Shown: positions 8,868-17,888 of the stretch, piece by piece
Layout: every line of letters starts with the position of its first letter
Position numbering within the stretch: position 1 is the first letter of the stretch
NCBI GenBank assembly: GCA_964407665.1
Contig: CAYOWK010000041.1
Location: 1 to 36,235 of the forward strand
Origin: CAYOWK01 sp964407665
Lineage (GTDB): Bacteria; Pseudomonadota; Alphaproteobacteria; Caulobacterales; Hyphomonadaceae
DNA length: 36,235 nt
Direction: 5' to 3'
Program-made: the position numbers and the translations under genes
The notes under the pieces: model-generated
Database searches by the model: none
The model's input: the letters and a program-made list of their open reading frames with translations, nothing else
What the model was told of the DNA's origin: nothing

Positions 8868-9177
8868 CAGCCGGAGCTACTTTCGGCAGCGTCCGGGACC
8901 ACGGACATACCGCCTGCCGCCGCCGACGCAAGCCCGATAAATGCGGCGCAAATTCTCGACGCTGCGCGGGATCGGCGCCTGCCGGGGCGCCTGGATGGCC
9001 TCGGCCGGTGGTGGCTCGATGCGCCCCGCCCGGCCCAATGCGCCATGCTGTCGGCGAAAGGCCTGCCCCAATCTGCCTGCGGCGCGCCTTAATCAATCGT
9101 AATGCCGCCCAGCGATTGCCGGGAGAACCCATCAGACCTGCGTGCGTTGGACTATTCGGAAGCTGGGAGACTGAGCC
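8868..9177. other. Intergenic region, tRNA-Thr to small exported protein
   Basis: A 310-base stretch between the tRNA (minus) and the next plus-strand gene. It should contain the tRNA promoter and the promoter of the exported protein. Open frames here are GC-rich shadows without motifs. I see no repeat or clear hairpin. Confidence 0.5.
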
Positions 9178-9579
9178 ATGAAAATCGCCGCCATCGCCGT
9201 TGCCGCAAGCATGTCCGCCGTCGCAGCCGTCGGACTCCTGTCAGCCCCGGCCAGCGCCCAGACGCCCGGATGCGGCGACCGGCAGGTTTCGGTCTACTTC
9301 CAGGCGAATGAGGCCAGCCTCGATGAATTCTCGGACGCGGTCGTGGCGCGTCTCGCCAGCGAAGCGAAATCGTGCCGCAGCGCCGCCATTGTGGCCGCCG
9401 CGCCGGATGGCGCACTCTCTCGCGAACGGGCTGAAGCCTTGCGTGCGGCTTTCCTGGATCGCGGCGTGAAGCTGGCGCTGGAGCCCGCCTCGTCCTTTGC
9501 CCCCGCAGCTACAGGTCAATCTGTTCTGGATCGCGCCGCACGCGTCCGGATCTCCATGGCCGCTCCGACGGTCGGGTGA
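9178..9579 (+). CDS. Small exported protein, degenerate OmpA-like fragment
   Basis: A 133-residue protein with a clear signal peptide (residues 1-27, ending SAPASA|Q). The mature part opens with VSVYFQANEASLDEFSDAV, which looks like the first strand and helix of an OmpA/MotB C-terminal domain (VYFxxNxAxL...). It continues with SRERAEALRAAFLDRGV, resembling the S-x-x-R-A-x-x-V helix of that fold. The peptidoglycan-binding Asp and Arg motifs of true OmpA domains are not evident, so it may be a shortened, non-binding version. GGGAG lies about ten bases before the ATG. Function unknown. Confidence 0.8.
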   Translation: MKIAAIAVAASMSAVAAVGLLSAPASAQTPGCGDRQVSVYFQANEASLDEFSDAVVARLASEAKSCRSAAIVAAAPDGALSRERAEALRAAFLDRGVKLALEPASSFAPAATGQSVLDRAARVRISMAAPTVG

Positions 9580-9591
9580 ACGAGGCCCCTG

Positions 9592-10077
9592 TCAGGCGGC
9601 GGGTTTGCCGCGGAGAAACCAGAGAACCGCCGACGCAGCAGCATAGGCCACGAAAGTGTGCGCCAGATCGATGGCGTAAACCACGACGGGCTCGCCCGAA
9701 TAGGTGATGTTGTAGGTCAGCGTCGTGGCGGCGAAGCCTAGCCAGACCAGCGCACCCAGCTTCAGCGCGCCCAGCAGGTCAGCCGGCTTCGTCGCCGCCT
9801 GAAGCGCCCCGATGACAGCGGCGACAACCAGCGACACAACAAGACCAAGCCCCATCGAGGGGGCCATCTCCATCTGGCCCGGGATGGCGGTCACCGCGTC
9901 GAGCAGCGGTTGGCCAGTCAGGGCCCCGGCCGCCTCAGGCGTTGCGGCGCCGCGGGCGACCAGGAATTGCTGTTGCCAGAGTTGCGCGAACAGCAGGCCG
10001 TAAAAGAGAAACCCGACAAAGAAGTGCGCTACGCCGCCCGCCAGAACGGCCACCACGCTGATCCCGCCGAGTTTCAT
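9592..10077 (-). CDS. DUF1761-like integral membrane protein
   Basis: A 161-residue protein with four predicted membrane segments: about 5-30, 75-95, 103-122 and 137-155. The pattern GGVAHFFVGFLFYGLLFAQ, then a polar loop, then ALKLGALVWLGFAATTLTYN matches what I remember of the DUF1761 family, whose function is unknown. The ATG at 10077 has a G-rich ribosome site directly upstream (GGGGGGTG). It converges with the small exported protein gene (12 bases between stops). Confidence 0.82.
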   Translation of the reverse strand: MKLGGISVVAVLAGGVAHFFVGFLFYGLLFAQLWQQQFLVARGAATPEAAGALTGQPLLDAVTAIPGQMEMAPSMGLGLVVSLVVAAVIGALQAATKPADLLGALKLGALVWLGFAATTLTYNITYSGEPVVVYAIDLAHTFVAYAAASAVLWFLRGKPAA

Positions 10078-10164
10078 GACACCCCCCGCCGATCTGTCCC
10101 CGGCCAAATGACCGGCAAACAGGAAATCATGCCGGCTCCGGTCCTGCAATGAGCTCCCGGCCGG

Positions 10165-11496
10165 TCAGCGCCGCCCGGCGGCCTCGCGCAACGAAATCCG
10201 GGCCAGCCGGTCGAACGAACACCAGTAGATGTCGTCGTTCCAGCCGGGAGAGGGGAACACCACCCCTTGCATCCGCCCGCGCGTTTCCGCGCGGGCGGTC
10301 AGGGCTCCGCTCTCGATGTCGATCAGGACGACAGCCTCCCGCTTGCGGAAGTCGTTGGTCACGATCGTTCCAGAGGGCTGGAGAAAAAGCATATGACTGG
10401 CGCACCCGATCCCTTCGATCTTCCAGATCGGGGAAAGGGATCGCTTTTGCTCGTCGAAGCGGAAGGCATGCATGACGCTGTTGGCGGAGTCATAGCCGAC
10501 CACAATCTGGCGGCCTTCATCCCACAAGGGCGGATTGGTTATCGCGCCGCCCGGCAGCCCGCTGATCTCGACACTTTGCCAGTCGTTCGCGTCATCCAGC
10601 GATACGCGAATCAGGCGGTTTGTTGCGCGGCCTACGCCGCGTCCGATCATGTGCCGGACATACCGGTGGCGACCATTGTCCATGAACCAGGCGTGCCGGT
10701 CTCCAAGGACGACATCCCAGCCATAGCTTCGCGCCGCATCATCAGCATAGACGCACCGCCAGGCCTCGTCCCTCACGAGCGTCGTCCCGTCGAACGCGAA
10801 GCGCATGATCGACTGCGTGCCGACCAGATAAACCGTATTGCCCCGTGCGCTGAGCCGCGCAATGGACGGCTCCGGCGCCTCGACAGGAGCCGTCGCCATT
10901 CGCAGGCTGTCCGGCGACACGATGCAGAGGCGCGCTGGCGTCTGGTCCGAGATGTTCTTGGTCACCAGCACGCCGGCGTCCAGGATCACGAAGCTGTTGT
11001 GCGGCTGGTCCGTCGGCAGTTCGAGCGCGCCCGCAACGCTGCAGTCGCTGCGGCGCAGGCGGTGCATCCATCGCCCATAGGCGACATAGATGTCCCCGTT
11101 TCGATGGATGGCGAGACCGCCCGGCCACATGGGGCCGCCCGGGAGGCGGGGGCTCCGCGCCAGCGGCTTCAGGGTGTCAGCATCAATCCGCTCCACCTGG
11201 GCGGTCGTCGGCAGGCCAAGCCGGGAACGCAGCAGGGAATGGCGCAGCAGGAAGACTTCGCCCGGATCGCCAAGCACGGTCATGGTCGAGAACAGGGCAG
11301 AGCGGGAGGCGGCGAGGCGCAGCCCTTCCGGTTTTGAACCTGCGACGACTTGCAGCCGCGCAGAGCCCCCGTCCTCAGCCGGCCACGGCCCCGGATAGTA
11401 CCCTGTATCGGGGCGGGCTTCGGATCCGGATTCGGGATTGTTCAAGAGAGCCCCCTTAGCCAGCCTGTAGCACCCCAGAGACCAGCTCCCCGACAT
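10165..11496 (-). CDS. Hypothetical beta-propeller-like protein
   Basis: A 443-residue soluble protein of no family I recognise. It contains repeated short beta-rich units with Gly/Asp turns and aromatic closings (for example GGLAIHRNGDIYVAYGRWMH, GNTVYLVGTQSIMRFAFDG, SGTIVTNDFRKREAVVLIDI), spaced by about 40-60 residues. This is the look of a six- or seven-bladed propeller of the SMP-30/NHL/YncE kind. No signal peptide is apparent with the ATG at 11496, which lacks a clear ribosome site; a TTG some 17 codons further in, behind a G-rich stretch, is an alternative start. It is transcribed divergently from metG, with 197 bases between. Role unknown. Confidence 0.75.
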   Translation of the reverse strand: MSGSWSLGCYRLAKGALLNNPESGSEARPDTGYYPGPWPAEDGGSARLQVVAGSKPEGLRLAASRSALFSTMTVLGDPGEVFLLRHSLLRSRLGLPTTAQVERIDADTLKPLARSPRLPGGPMWPGGLAIHRNGDIYVAYGRWMHRLRRSDCSVAGALELPTDQPHNSFVILDAGVLVTKNISDQTPARLCIVSPDSLRMATAPVEAPEPSIARLSARGNTVYLVGTQSIMRFAFDGTTLVRDEAWRCVYADDAARSYGWDVVLGDRHAWFMDNGRHRYVRHMIGRGVGRATNRLIRVSLDDANDWQSVEISGLPGGAITNPPLWDEGRQIVVGYDSANSVMHAFRFDEQKRSLSPIWKIEGIGCASHMLFLQPSGTIVTNDFRKREAVVLIDIESGALTARAETRGRMQGVVFPSPGWNDDIYWCSFDRLARISLREAAGRR

Positions 11497-11693
11497 TCGG
11501 TCGAGTCAGACCGGCGTCAAACGTTTTTCGGGGGGCCAGCGCTACGGGATCTGCGCCATCCCCGCCCGATTCACCATTTTACAGAGTCAGCGCAGGGATA
11601 CGGGCAGCCGGCGATCCTTGCGCGAGTTGCTCCCGCTGCCTGTCGGCTCTACAGACCGGGTCGGATTGATCCGGCGAAGACTCAGAAGGCCCC

Positions 11694-13418
11694 ATGGCGC
11701 GCATCCTCATCACCTCGGCTCTGCCGTACATCAACGGCGTCAAGCATCTCGGCAACCTGGCCGGGTCGATGTTGCCGGCGGACGTCTATGCCCGCTACCA
11801 GCGGCTGGCCGGCAACGAGGTGCTGTTCATCTGCGCCACCGACGAGCATGGCACGCCCGCCGAGCTTGCCGCCGCTGAAGCCGGACAGACGGTCGCGGAC
11901 TACTGCTCCGAGCAGCACGAGATCCAGAAGCGGGTCGGGGCGGGCTTCTCCCTGTCGTTCGACTGGTTCGGCCGCTCGTCCAACCCGCCCAACCGGCGCC
12001 TGACCCAGCACTTCGGCGATGTGCTCGAGGACAACGGCCTGATCGAGGAGCGCACCTCGCGGCAGGTCTACTCGGTGGACGACAAACGCTTCCTGCCGGA
12101 CCGCTATGTCGAGGGCACGTGCCCCCATTGCGGATACGAGAAGGCGCGCGGGGACCAGTGCGACAGCTGCGGCACGCTGCTGGACCCGGTGGACCTGATC
12201 AACCCGTACTCGTCGGTCTCGGGCTCGAAGAATGTGGAGATCCGCGACACGCGCCATCTGTTCCTGCTGCAGACGAAGATGCAGGACGAGGTGAAGGCGT
12301 TCGTCGACAGCCGGTCGGACAACTGGCCCCAGCTGACGTCCTCAATCGCCTACAAATGGCTGGACGAAGGCCTGCAGGACCGCTCGATCACGCGCGATCT
12401 CTCCTGGGGCGTGCCCGTCACGCGCCACGGCGCGCCGCGCCCGGGCTTCGAGGAGAAGGTCTACTACGTCTGGTTCGACGCCCCGATCGAATACATCGGC
12501 TCCACGGTCGAATGGTCCGAGGCGACCGGCAATGACTGGGAGCGCTGGTGGCGCACCGACAAGGGCGCGGACGACGTCACCTATGTCGAGTTCATGGGCA
12601 AGGACAACGTCGCCTTCCACACGGTGTCTTTCCCGGTGACCATCCTCGGCTCGAAGGAGCCATGGAAGCTGGTCGACCGCCTGAAGGCGTTCAACTGGCT
12701 CACCTGGTATGGCGGCAAGTTCTCCACCAGCCAGAAGCGCGGCGTCTTCATGGACCAGGCGCTGGAGCTGCTGCCCTCCGACTACTGGCGCTGGTACCTG
12801 ATCGCCAACTCGCCGGAGAGCTCCGACAGCGCCTTCACGTGGGAGGGCTTCCGCGCCGCGATCAATTCCGACCTCAACGACGTTCTCGGCAATTTCGTGA
12901 ACCGCATCACGAAGTACGCCGCCGCCAAGTTCGGCGCGATGGTTCCGGAGACAGGCGAGGCGGGCGAGGACGAGGTCTGGATCGCCAACGAGCTCGCGGC
13001 CCGTCTGCCGCGCCTTGCCGAGCACTACGAGGCAATGGAGTTCCGCAAGGCCGCCGCCGAGACGCGCGCCATCTGGGCGGCGGGCAACGAATACCTCACC
13101 AGGGCCGCACCGTGGACCAAGTACAAGACCGACGTGGACGCCGCCGCAGTGGGCGTGCGCGTGGGTCTCAACCTCACCGCCCTGTTCGGCATCATCGCCC
13201 AGCCGCTGATCCCGGAAGCCGCAAAGATCATCCTGGACTCTCTCGGCGTGCCGGAAGAGGCGCGCTCGCTTCAGGCCTCGAAGCTGGGCGAGGGCGGCTT
13301 TGCCGGCCTCCTCGACGCCCTGCCGCGCGGGATGATGATCACGCCGCCGCCGCAGCTGTTCACGAAGATCGAGGACACGCAGGTCGCCGAATGGACCGAG
13401 CGGTTCGGCGGCGGCTGA
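11694..13418 (+). CDS. metG: Methionyl-tRNA synthetase
   Basis: A 574-residue class-I aminoacyl-tRNA synthetase that charges tRNA-Met in the cytoplasm. The Rossmann fold opens with ALPYINGVKHLGN (HIGH motif as HLGN, residues 18-21). The connective-peptide zinc knuckle is CPHCGYEKARGDQCDSCG, with four Cys. WFDAPIEYI belongs to the Met pocket, and the KMSKS loop reads KFSTS (residues 342-346). It lacks the extra C-terminal dimerisation/tRNA-binding domain found in E. coli (about 677 residues). AGAAGG lies seven bases ahead of the ATG. The codon choice is strongly biased to GCC, CTG and similar codons, as expected for a highly expressed gene. Probably co-transcribed with the downstream membrane-protein gene, 22 bases away. 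Confidence 0.98.
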   Translation: MARILITSALPYINGVKHLGNLAGSMLPADVYARYQRLAGNEVLFICATDEHGTPAELAAAEAGQTVADYCSEQHEIQKRVGAGFSLSFDWFGRSSNPPNRRLTQHFGDVLEDNGLIEERTSRQVYSVDDKRFLPDRYVEGTCPHCGYEKARGDQCDSCGTLLDPVDLINPYSSVSGSKNVEIRDTRHLFLLQTKMQDEVKAFVDSRSDNWPQLTSSIAYKWLDEGLQDRSITRDLSWGVPVTRHGAPRPGFEEKVYYVWFDAPIEYIGSTVEWSEATGNDWERWWRTDKGADDVTYVEFMGKDNVAFHTVSFPVTILGSKEPWKLVDRLKAFNWLTWYGGKFSTSQKRGVFMDQALELLPSDYWRWYLIANSPESSDSAFTWEGFRAAINSDLNDVLGNFVNRITKYAAAKFGAMVPETGEAGEDEVWIANELAARLPRLAEHYEAMEFRKAAAETRAIWAAGNEYLTRAAPWTKYKTDVDAAAVGVRVGLNLTALFGIIAQPLIPEAAKIILDSLGVPEEARSLQASKLGEGGFAGLLDALPRGMMITPPPQLFTKIEDTQVAEWTERFGGG

Positions 13419-13440
13419 GCTTCGTTTTCCGGGGGATCAC

Positions 13441-14298
13441 GTGGTTGCAACGTCTGGATCGCGGCAGGGCCTGATCGGCATTGGCGTCATGGCTGCTCTT
13501 GTCGCGGCGAGCGCAGCCTTGCTCGCCCTGCTGGGTGCGCCGTCCCGAACGCTTCTGGCCAACGCCGTCGGACTAGTCTGCGCACTAGCCGCCTATGCTC
13601 TCGCGCGACTGGTTCTCCCAAGGGCTCCCGCGGCTCTTGTCGCCGGGCTGTTGCTGGCCCTGATGCTGGCGACGGCGCTCTGGGGCTTTGCGCTGGAGGA
13701 TGTGCGCCGGTGGGTGCGCCTCGGGCCCTTCACCGTCCACGCCGGGTACATTCTCGTCCCGTTGCTGCTCGCCGCCAGTGTGCGCCTGGGTCTCTGGTAT
13801 CCGGCGATGCTGCTGGCGCTCGGGACGGTCCTGTGGCTGCAGCTCGATGCCGGCGTGGCGACGGGTGTCGCGATCTCCGCTGCTGCCGCTGCCCTCGCAG
13901 TGCAATCACGCGCGACCCTGGCGGGCGCCGTCATCGCGACGGCCTGGGCAGCCGCGACATGGCTCCGCCCCGACACGCTCGCCCCGGCGCAGTTCGTGGA
14001 GCATGTGCCGGAGTTCGCATGGGCTCAGCATCCGGCGCTGGGCGCAGCGGCGTTCGTCCTGCTGGCAGCGCCCGCGCTCCCGTTCCTGATCCTCGGAACG
14101 ACGGACGCTGCGCGCCGTCCGGTTTTCTGGGCCATGGGCGGCTTCTGGGCAGGCGCCGCCGTCGCCAGCTTGGCCGGACATTTCCCCAACCCGATCCTCG
14201 GCGCCGGCATGGGCCCGATCATCGGCTATGCGCTGTCTTGGGCAGCCTGCGCGGCGCCGCCTCAGGATGCCCGCAGAGGCAATGTCGCCCCCGCATGA
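13441..14298 (+). CDS. SEDS-like (FtsW/RodA-related) membrane protein, divergent
   Basis: A 285-residue polytopic membrane protein with a GTG start and eight or nine hydrophobic segments. Three places resemble SEDS glycosyltransferases. DVRRWVRLGPFTVHAG mirrors the GxxRWxxLGPxxxQPSE loop after segment 3. FVEHVPEFAWAQHPALGAA mirrors the PExHTDFIFAxxxExLG loop that carries the catalytic Asp. PNPILGAGMGPIIGYALS mirrors the C-terminal LPxxGxxxxFxSxGGSS motif. The catalytic Asp position appears as Glu, and the protein is about 100 residues shorter than FtsW or RodA. It may be a relict or an enzyme with altered activity. The similarity is my reading and not a profile search. It lies 22 bases after metG, likely in its operon. 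Confidence 0.72.
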   Translation: MVATSGSRQGLIGIGVMAALVAASAALLALLGAPSRTLLANAVGLVCALAAYALARLVLPRAPAALVAGLLLALMLATALWGFALEDVRRWVRLGPFTVHAGYILVPLLLAASVRLGLWYPAMLLALGTVLWLQLDAGVATGVAISAAAAALAVQSRATLAGAVIATAWAAATWLRPDTLAPAQFVEHVPEFAWAQHPALGAAAFVLLAAPALPFLILGTTDAARRPVFWAMGGFWAGAAVASLAGHFPNPILGAGMGPIIGYALSWAACAAPPQDARRGNVAPA

Positions 14299-14374
14299 TC
14301 AGGCCTCCGCCCCGGCTTTCACGAGGATAACGCTGATGGCGAGTGGAGCGAGCGGTTCGGGCAATTGACGGGCG

Positions 14375-14821
14375 TTAGACCAGCCACTGAGCGAGTGCGC
14401 CAAGACTATACCATAGCGGCGCCGGAACCAGCAGAAGCAGCAGGACTGCAATCCCGATCTTCTTGGCGCTGGGGAAAGCCGGAACCGGAGGCTCCTCGCA
14501 AACTTGCGCCACTATGTCCACACTTGCGTCTTCAGCTTCAGAGGCTTCGGCAAGATCGTAAGTTGCTGCCTCCATGCGGCTGTGGGTCAGCTGCACGACC
14601 CTGATCGTCCATCCGCGTAGAAACCGAAGTACGAGCCAGGCTGTGGCTCCGACCGGCAGCGCCCACCAGAAGCTGAAGCCTTTCCAACCCGCATAGAGTA
14701 GCCAGCCGGCGAGGGCGATGCTGGCTAGCGACGCCACAATGTGCAGGATCAGAAACAGACCCATGATAAACGGCCCGGTGCTGGCCAACTCTTCCGGTGT
14801 CAGGTCCTCTTCTGCGTTCAC
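14375..14821 (-). CDS. Hypothetical membrane protein
   Basis: A 148-residue protein with three hydrophobic segments (about 17-45, 50-67 and 119-143) separated by an acidic loop (SEAEDASVDIVAQ). The start is GTG with GGAGGG eight bases upstream. I do not recognise the family. It converges with the SEDS-like gene and is followed by a 76-base gap in which I see no terminator. Confidence 0.75.
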   Translation of the reverse strand: MNAEEDLTPEELASTGPFIMGLFLILHIVASLASIALAGWLLYAGWKGFSFWWALPVGATAWLVLRFLRGWTIRVVQLTHSRMEAATYDLAEASEAEDASVDIVAQVCEEPPVPAFPSAKKIGIAVLLLLLVPAPLWYSLGALAQWLV

Positions 14822-14915
14822 TGCGCGCGCCCTCCCCCAGGGGCCCGCGCGGAGGCGCCCCGTCCGCGTCAGATGCTAAAGTTGCTAACGAGAGTCCAGC
14901 GGGCGAAGATGCGCC

Positions 14916-15539
14916 TCACGCCCCAGCACTCGCCCGCGCGCTGACCCGCTCGTGCCAGGCCTTCACATTGGCCGCATCCTCCGGAACCGCCAGCCCGATC
15001 CAGGTCGCGAAGTCGACCGTCGAGAGCAGGCAGATATCCGCAATCGTGAAATCTGCCCCGCACACGAACGGACCTTTCAGGTCGCCATCCAGCCACCGGA
15101 GAGCGCGTTCATAGTGGGCGCGGTTGCTCTCGCCGAAGTCCTTGTACTGCGGCACGACAACCCGCGCGGTGAACGGATGCGCGTGGCGCCAGAACATGCC
15201 CACCGGCGACATCACCGAAAACTCGATGCGCCGCACCCACATGTCTACCAGCGCCTGCTCCAGCGGCGTGCGGCCGTACATCGGAGGCTCAGGGTAGAGG
15301 CTCTCCAGATAGCGGCAGATCGCGACCGTCTCGGAGATCGTTGTCCCGTCATCCAGCTCGAGGGTCGGCACCTGGCCCAGCGAGTTGCGGGCGACATGCT
15401 CCGGCGACTTGTGCTCGCCCTTCATCAGCGCGACCTCGGCGAGTTCGACCGCTGCCACCGCTGCCGGGCCTTTCTCGGCCAGGAAGATGCGCACACGGCG
15501 CGGGTTCGGGGCCGGCATCGGCGTGTTGTAGAGTTTCAT
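14916..15539 (-). CDS. Glutathione S-transferase family protein
   Basis: A 207-residue cytosolic enzyme that would conjugate glutathione or reduce via it. The N-terminal thioredoxin-like domain (1-80) has MKLYNTPMPAPNPRRVRIFL, then the cis-Pro segment GQVPTLELDDGTTISETVAI with the glutathione-binding ES/ET pair. The C-terminal all-helical domain (90-205) has the FTIADICLLSTVDFA capping motif. There is no Cys near the N-terminus; the catalytic Ser/Tyr is not obvious. GGAGGG sits five bases ahead of the ATG. It is divergently transcribed from the next gene. Confidence 0.93.
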   Translation of the reverse strand: MKLYNTPMPAPNPRRVRIFLAEKGPAAVAAVELAEVALMKGEHKSPEHVARNSLGQVPTLELDDGTTISETVAICRYLESLYPEPPMYGRTPLEQALVDMWVRRIEFSVMSPVGMFWRHAHPFTARVVVPQYKDFGESNRAHYERALRWLDGDLKGPFVCGADFTIADICLLSTVDFATWIGLAVPEDAANVKAWHERVSARASAGA

Positions 15540-15644
15540 GGTTTCCCTCCCGGTTTGGCCGCAACCTAGGGGCAAGGCGTGCGCGAGGCGAGAGGCCATC
15601 GTCAACGCCTTGCCATCGGACGCTGGCGGCCCGACCATTCGGCC

Positions 15645-16265
15645 ATGCCGCTGCAGAATCGGGTCGATCCGTTTTCGCGTCTTCACGTTCACCCGATGCG
15701 CGGGCTGTTCACCGGCAACCGCGGCTGCCTGCATGACAATGCGGGCCGCATCGTCACCGAGGGCGGGCGGCAGGACGCCTGGGTCACCTGCCAGCTGAGT
15801 TTTCGTGGACGCAGGCGGGCGCTGATGCAGCCCGGCCTCTACACCCATCTGTTCTTTCTGGACGACGCGACGGCCCTCGCGGCCGGGCATCGCCCCTGCG
15901 CGGAATGCAGGCGGGCGGACTACAACGCTTTCTGCGGCGGCGTGGAGCGCGCGACGGGCTCACGGCCGTCTGCGGATGACCTCAACGACGCGCTGGGCGA
16001 GGAGATTCTGGCCTCCCGCCGGGGCGGCGCCTGGGTCGGCGTCGAGGCCGTAACATTGCCCGCCGGCGCCATGTTCGCCCGGGGCTCCGTCGCCTGGCTG
16101 GCGACCCCGCAGGGCTGCCGGCTCTGGTCCTTCGAGGGCTATGGACCGGAGATCCCGCGTCCGGTTGGCAGGGTCAGGCGGCTGACCCCCGGCCTGAGCG
16201 TGGCGGCTCTCGCTGCCGGATTTGTGCCCGTCCTGCATCCGTCCGCGCAAGAAAAGACCGGTTGA
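15645..16265 (+). CDS. Conserved alphaproteobacterial protein of unknown function
   Basis: A 206-residue protein I associate with unnamed alphaproteobacterial homologues that begin PLQNRVDPF. Visible features: RGLFTGNRGCLHD near residue 20, then the string AGHRPCAECRRADYNAF at about 85-101, a Cys-x-x-Cys with nearby His that could bind a metal, somewhat like the Cys cluster of Ada N-domains. The C-terminal half contains short beta-rich repeats. No signal peptide or membrane segment. The ATG at 15645 is chosen because PLQNRVDPF is where the family-like part begins; an upstream in-frame ATG at 15579 has less support. Function unknown. Confidence 0.82.
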   Translation: MPLQNRVDPFSRLHVHPMRGLFTGNRGCLHDNAGRIVTEGGRQDAWVTCQLSFRGRRRALMQPGLYTHLFFLDDATALAAGHRPCAECRRADYNAFCGGVERATGSRPSADDLNDALGEEILASRRGGAWVGVEAVTLPAGAMFARGSVAWLATPQGCRLWSFEGYGPEIPRPVGRVRRLTPGLSVAALAAGFVPVLHPSAQEKTG

Positions 16266-16289
16266 CGCAACTGTCAGGAAGCAGTTGCG
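16266..16289 (+). terminator. Perfect hairpin right after stop codon
   Basis: CGCAACTG and CAGTTGCG form an 8-base-pair stem around the 8-base loop TCAGGAAG, starting immediately after the TGA of the preceding gene. No T run follows. It may be a weak terminator, or an operator for the peptidase gene 49 bases on. Confidence 0.5.
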
Positions 16290-16337
16290 CCGCGTGCAAT
16301 GCCCGCTATCAGTCTCCCCGCTGGTGTGGAGACCGTA

Positions 16338-17735
16338 ATGAAACCTATCGCAGCGGGGTTTGCGGCGCTTGTCTTCGCTGCCGGTCTGTCCGGCTGCGCC
16401 GTTGGGCCAGCCGACGCCCAGACCGCTTCCGTGAAGACGTCTTTCTCCGCGAAGGACAAGTCTCTCCGCCAGATTTACGAACACCTGCACGCCAACCCGG
16501 AACTGTCCTTCCAGGAGCGCAACACCTCGGCGATCCTGGCCGCCGAGATGAAGCGCCTCGGCTTTGCCGTCACCACCAACGTCGGCGACGCCTGGGTGAA
16601 GGCCCGGGCGCAGGCCACGCACGGCAAGGTCGAGGATGGCGTCGGCGGCTATGGTCTGGTCGCGGTGCTGAAGAACGGCGACGGGCCGACGCTGATGATC
16701 CGCGCCGACATGGATGCGCTTCCTGTCGTCGAGAAGACAGGTCTGCCCTACGCCTCGACGAAGCGCGATATCGCCTGGTCGGGCGAGGAGGGCGGGGTGA
16801 TGCACGCCTGCGGCCACGACATCCACATGACCGCCTGGCTGGGCACGGCGCGCGAACTGGTCGCCCGCAAGGCCGAGTGGAAGGGCACGCTGGTCATGAT
16901 CGCCCAGCCCGCCGAGGAGATCGGCCTGGGCGCCATGTCGATGATCGAGGACGGCCTGTTCACGCGCTTCCCGAAAGCCGATTTCAACATCGCCCTGCAC
17001 GACAGCGCGGATGGCCCGGCGGGCTCGATCGGTCACGCCTCGGGCTATGTCATGGCCAATGTCGACTCCGTCGACATCCACGTGAAGGGACGCGGCGGCC
17101 ACGGCGCCTATCCCGAGAAGGCCATCGACCCCATCGTCATCGGCGCGCGGATCGTCTCGACCCTGCAGACCCTGATCTCGCGCGAACTCGATCCGAAGGA
17201 TGCCGCCGTGATAACGGTCGGCGCCTTCAACGCCGGAACCAAGCACAACATCATCCCCGACACGGCCCATCTCCAGCTGACCGTTCGCTCCTATTCCGAC
17301 GCCGCCCGCGCCCAGCTCCTGAAGGGCATTGAGCGCATTGCGAAGGCGGAGGGCATGGCGGCTGGGCTGGAGGGAGACGCCCTGCCGGACGTCATCTTCT
17401 CCGAACATTTCACGCCGTCCGTCTACAACGACCCAGAGCTGACCGGCCGCCTCGTGAAGCTCTTCGAGGGCATGTTTGGCGCCGACAACATCCAGTCCTC
17501 GCCAACCTCCATGGTGGGCGAGGACTTCTCCCGCTACGGCCGCACCGACCCCCGCACGCCGTCAACCATGTTCTGGATTGGCGCGGTGGAGAAGGGCGCC
17601 TGGGAGCGGGCGAAAATGCCGGGCGCCAGGCCGCTGCCGTCCTTGCACAGCTCGACCTTCGCGCCGGATCCGGACCCCACCATCGCCACCGGCGTGAAGG
17701 CGATGACGTCAGCGGCTCTGGAGCTTTTGAAGTAG
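16338..17735 (+). CDS. M20D-family amidohydrolase, lipoprotein
   Basis: A 465-residue metallo-amidohydrolase of the IAA-amino-acid hydrolase/hippuricase/carboxypeptidase type, which removes an amino acid or acyl group from an amide. The N-terminus (MKPIAAGFAALVFAAGLSGC) ends in a lipobox with Cys20, so it is exported and lipid-anchored. The metal and catalytic motifs are present: RADMDALPV, MHACGHDIHM, QPAEE with the general-base Glu pair, and a late HSSTF with the last metal His. A dimerisation (lid) domain lies at about 240-350, with GRGGHGAYPEKAIDPI. The ATG at 16338 has GGAG eight bases upstream and gives the clean lipobox; the in-frame ATG at 16299 does not. Substrate unknown. Confidence 0.93.
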   Translation: MKPIAAGFAALVFAAGLSGCAVGPADAQTASVKTSFSAKDKSLRQIYEHLHANPELSFQERNTSAILAAEMKRLGFAVTTNVGDAWVKARAQATHGKVEDGVGGYGLVAVLKNGDGPTLMIRADMDALPVVEKTGLPYASTKRDIAWSGEEGGVMHACGHDIHMTAWLGTARELVARKAEWKGTLVMIAQPAEEIGLGAMSMIEDGLFTRFPKADFNIALHDSADGPAGSIGHASGYVMANVDSVDIHVKGRGGHGAYPEKAIDPIVIGARIVSTLQTLISRELDPKDAAVITVGAFNAGTKHNIIPDTAHLQLTVRSYSDAARAQLLKGIERIAKAEGMAAGLEGDALPDVIFSEHFTPSVYNDPELTGRLVKLFEGMFGADNIQSSPTSMVGEDFSRYGRTDPRTPSTMFWIGAVEKGAWERAKMPGARPLPSLHSSTFAPDPDPTIATGVKAMTSAALELLK

Positions 17736-17739
17736 TTTG

Positions 17740-17774
17740 TTTACTTGCTGCTTACCAAAGCAAACAGAAGTAAA
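17740..17774. promoter_or_regulatory. Inverted repeat upstream of LdtR-like regulator gene
   Basis: TTTACTT (17740-17746) and AAGTAAA (17768-17774) are perfect inverted 7-mers 21 bases apart. A second pair, GTTTG/CAAAC (17735-17739 and 17761-17765), is interleaved. The stretch is AT-rich, in contrast to its surroundings, and lies 115 bases before the regulator start. A MarR-type autoregulatory operator is plausible but unproven. Confidence 0.4.
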
Positions 17775-17888
17775 ACACCGAAACTACAGACAAAAATTCG
17801 ACAAATCTCGCTTGAATTTAGCGATTGCTTAGCCGTCGCCGCGTACTGTCCACATGAGGCCGAGAGACATCGGCACACAAAAACGGTG

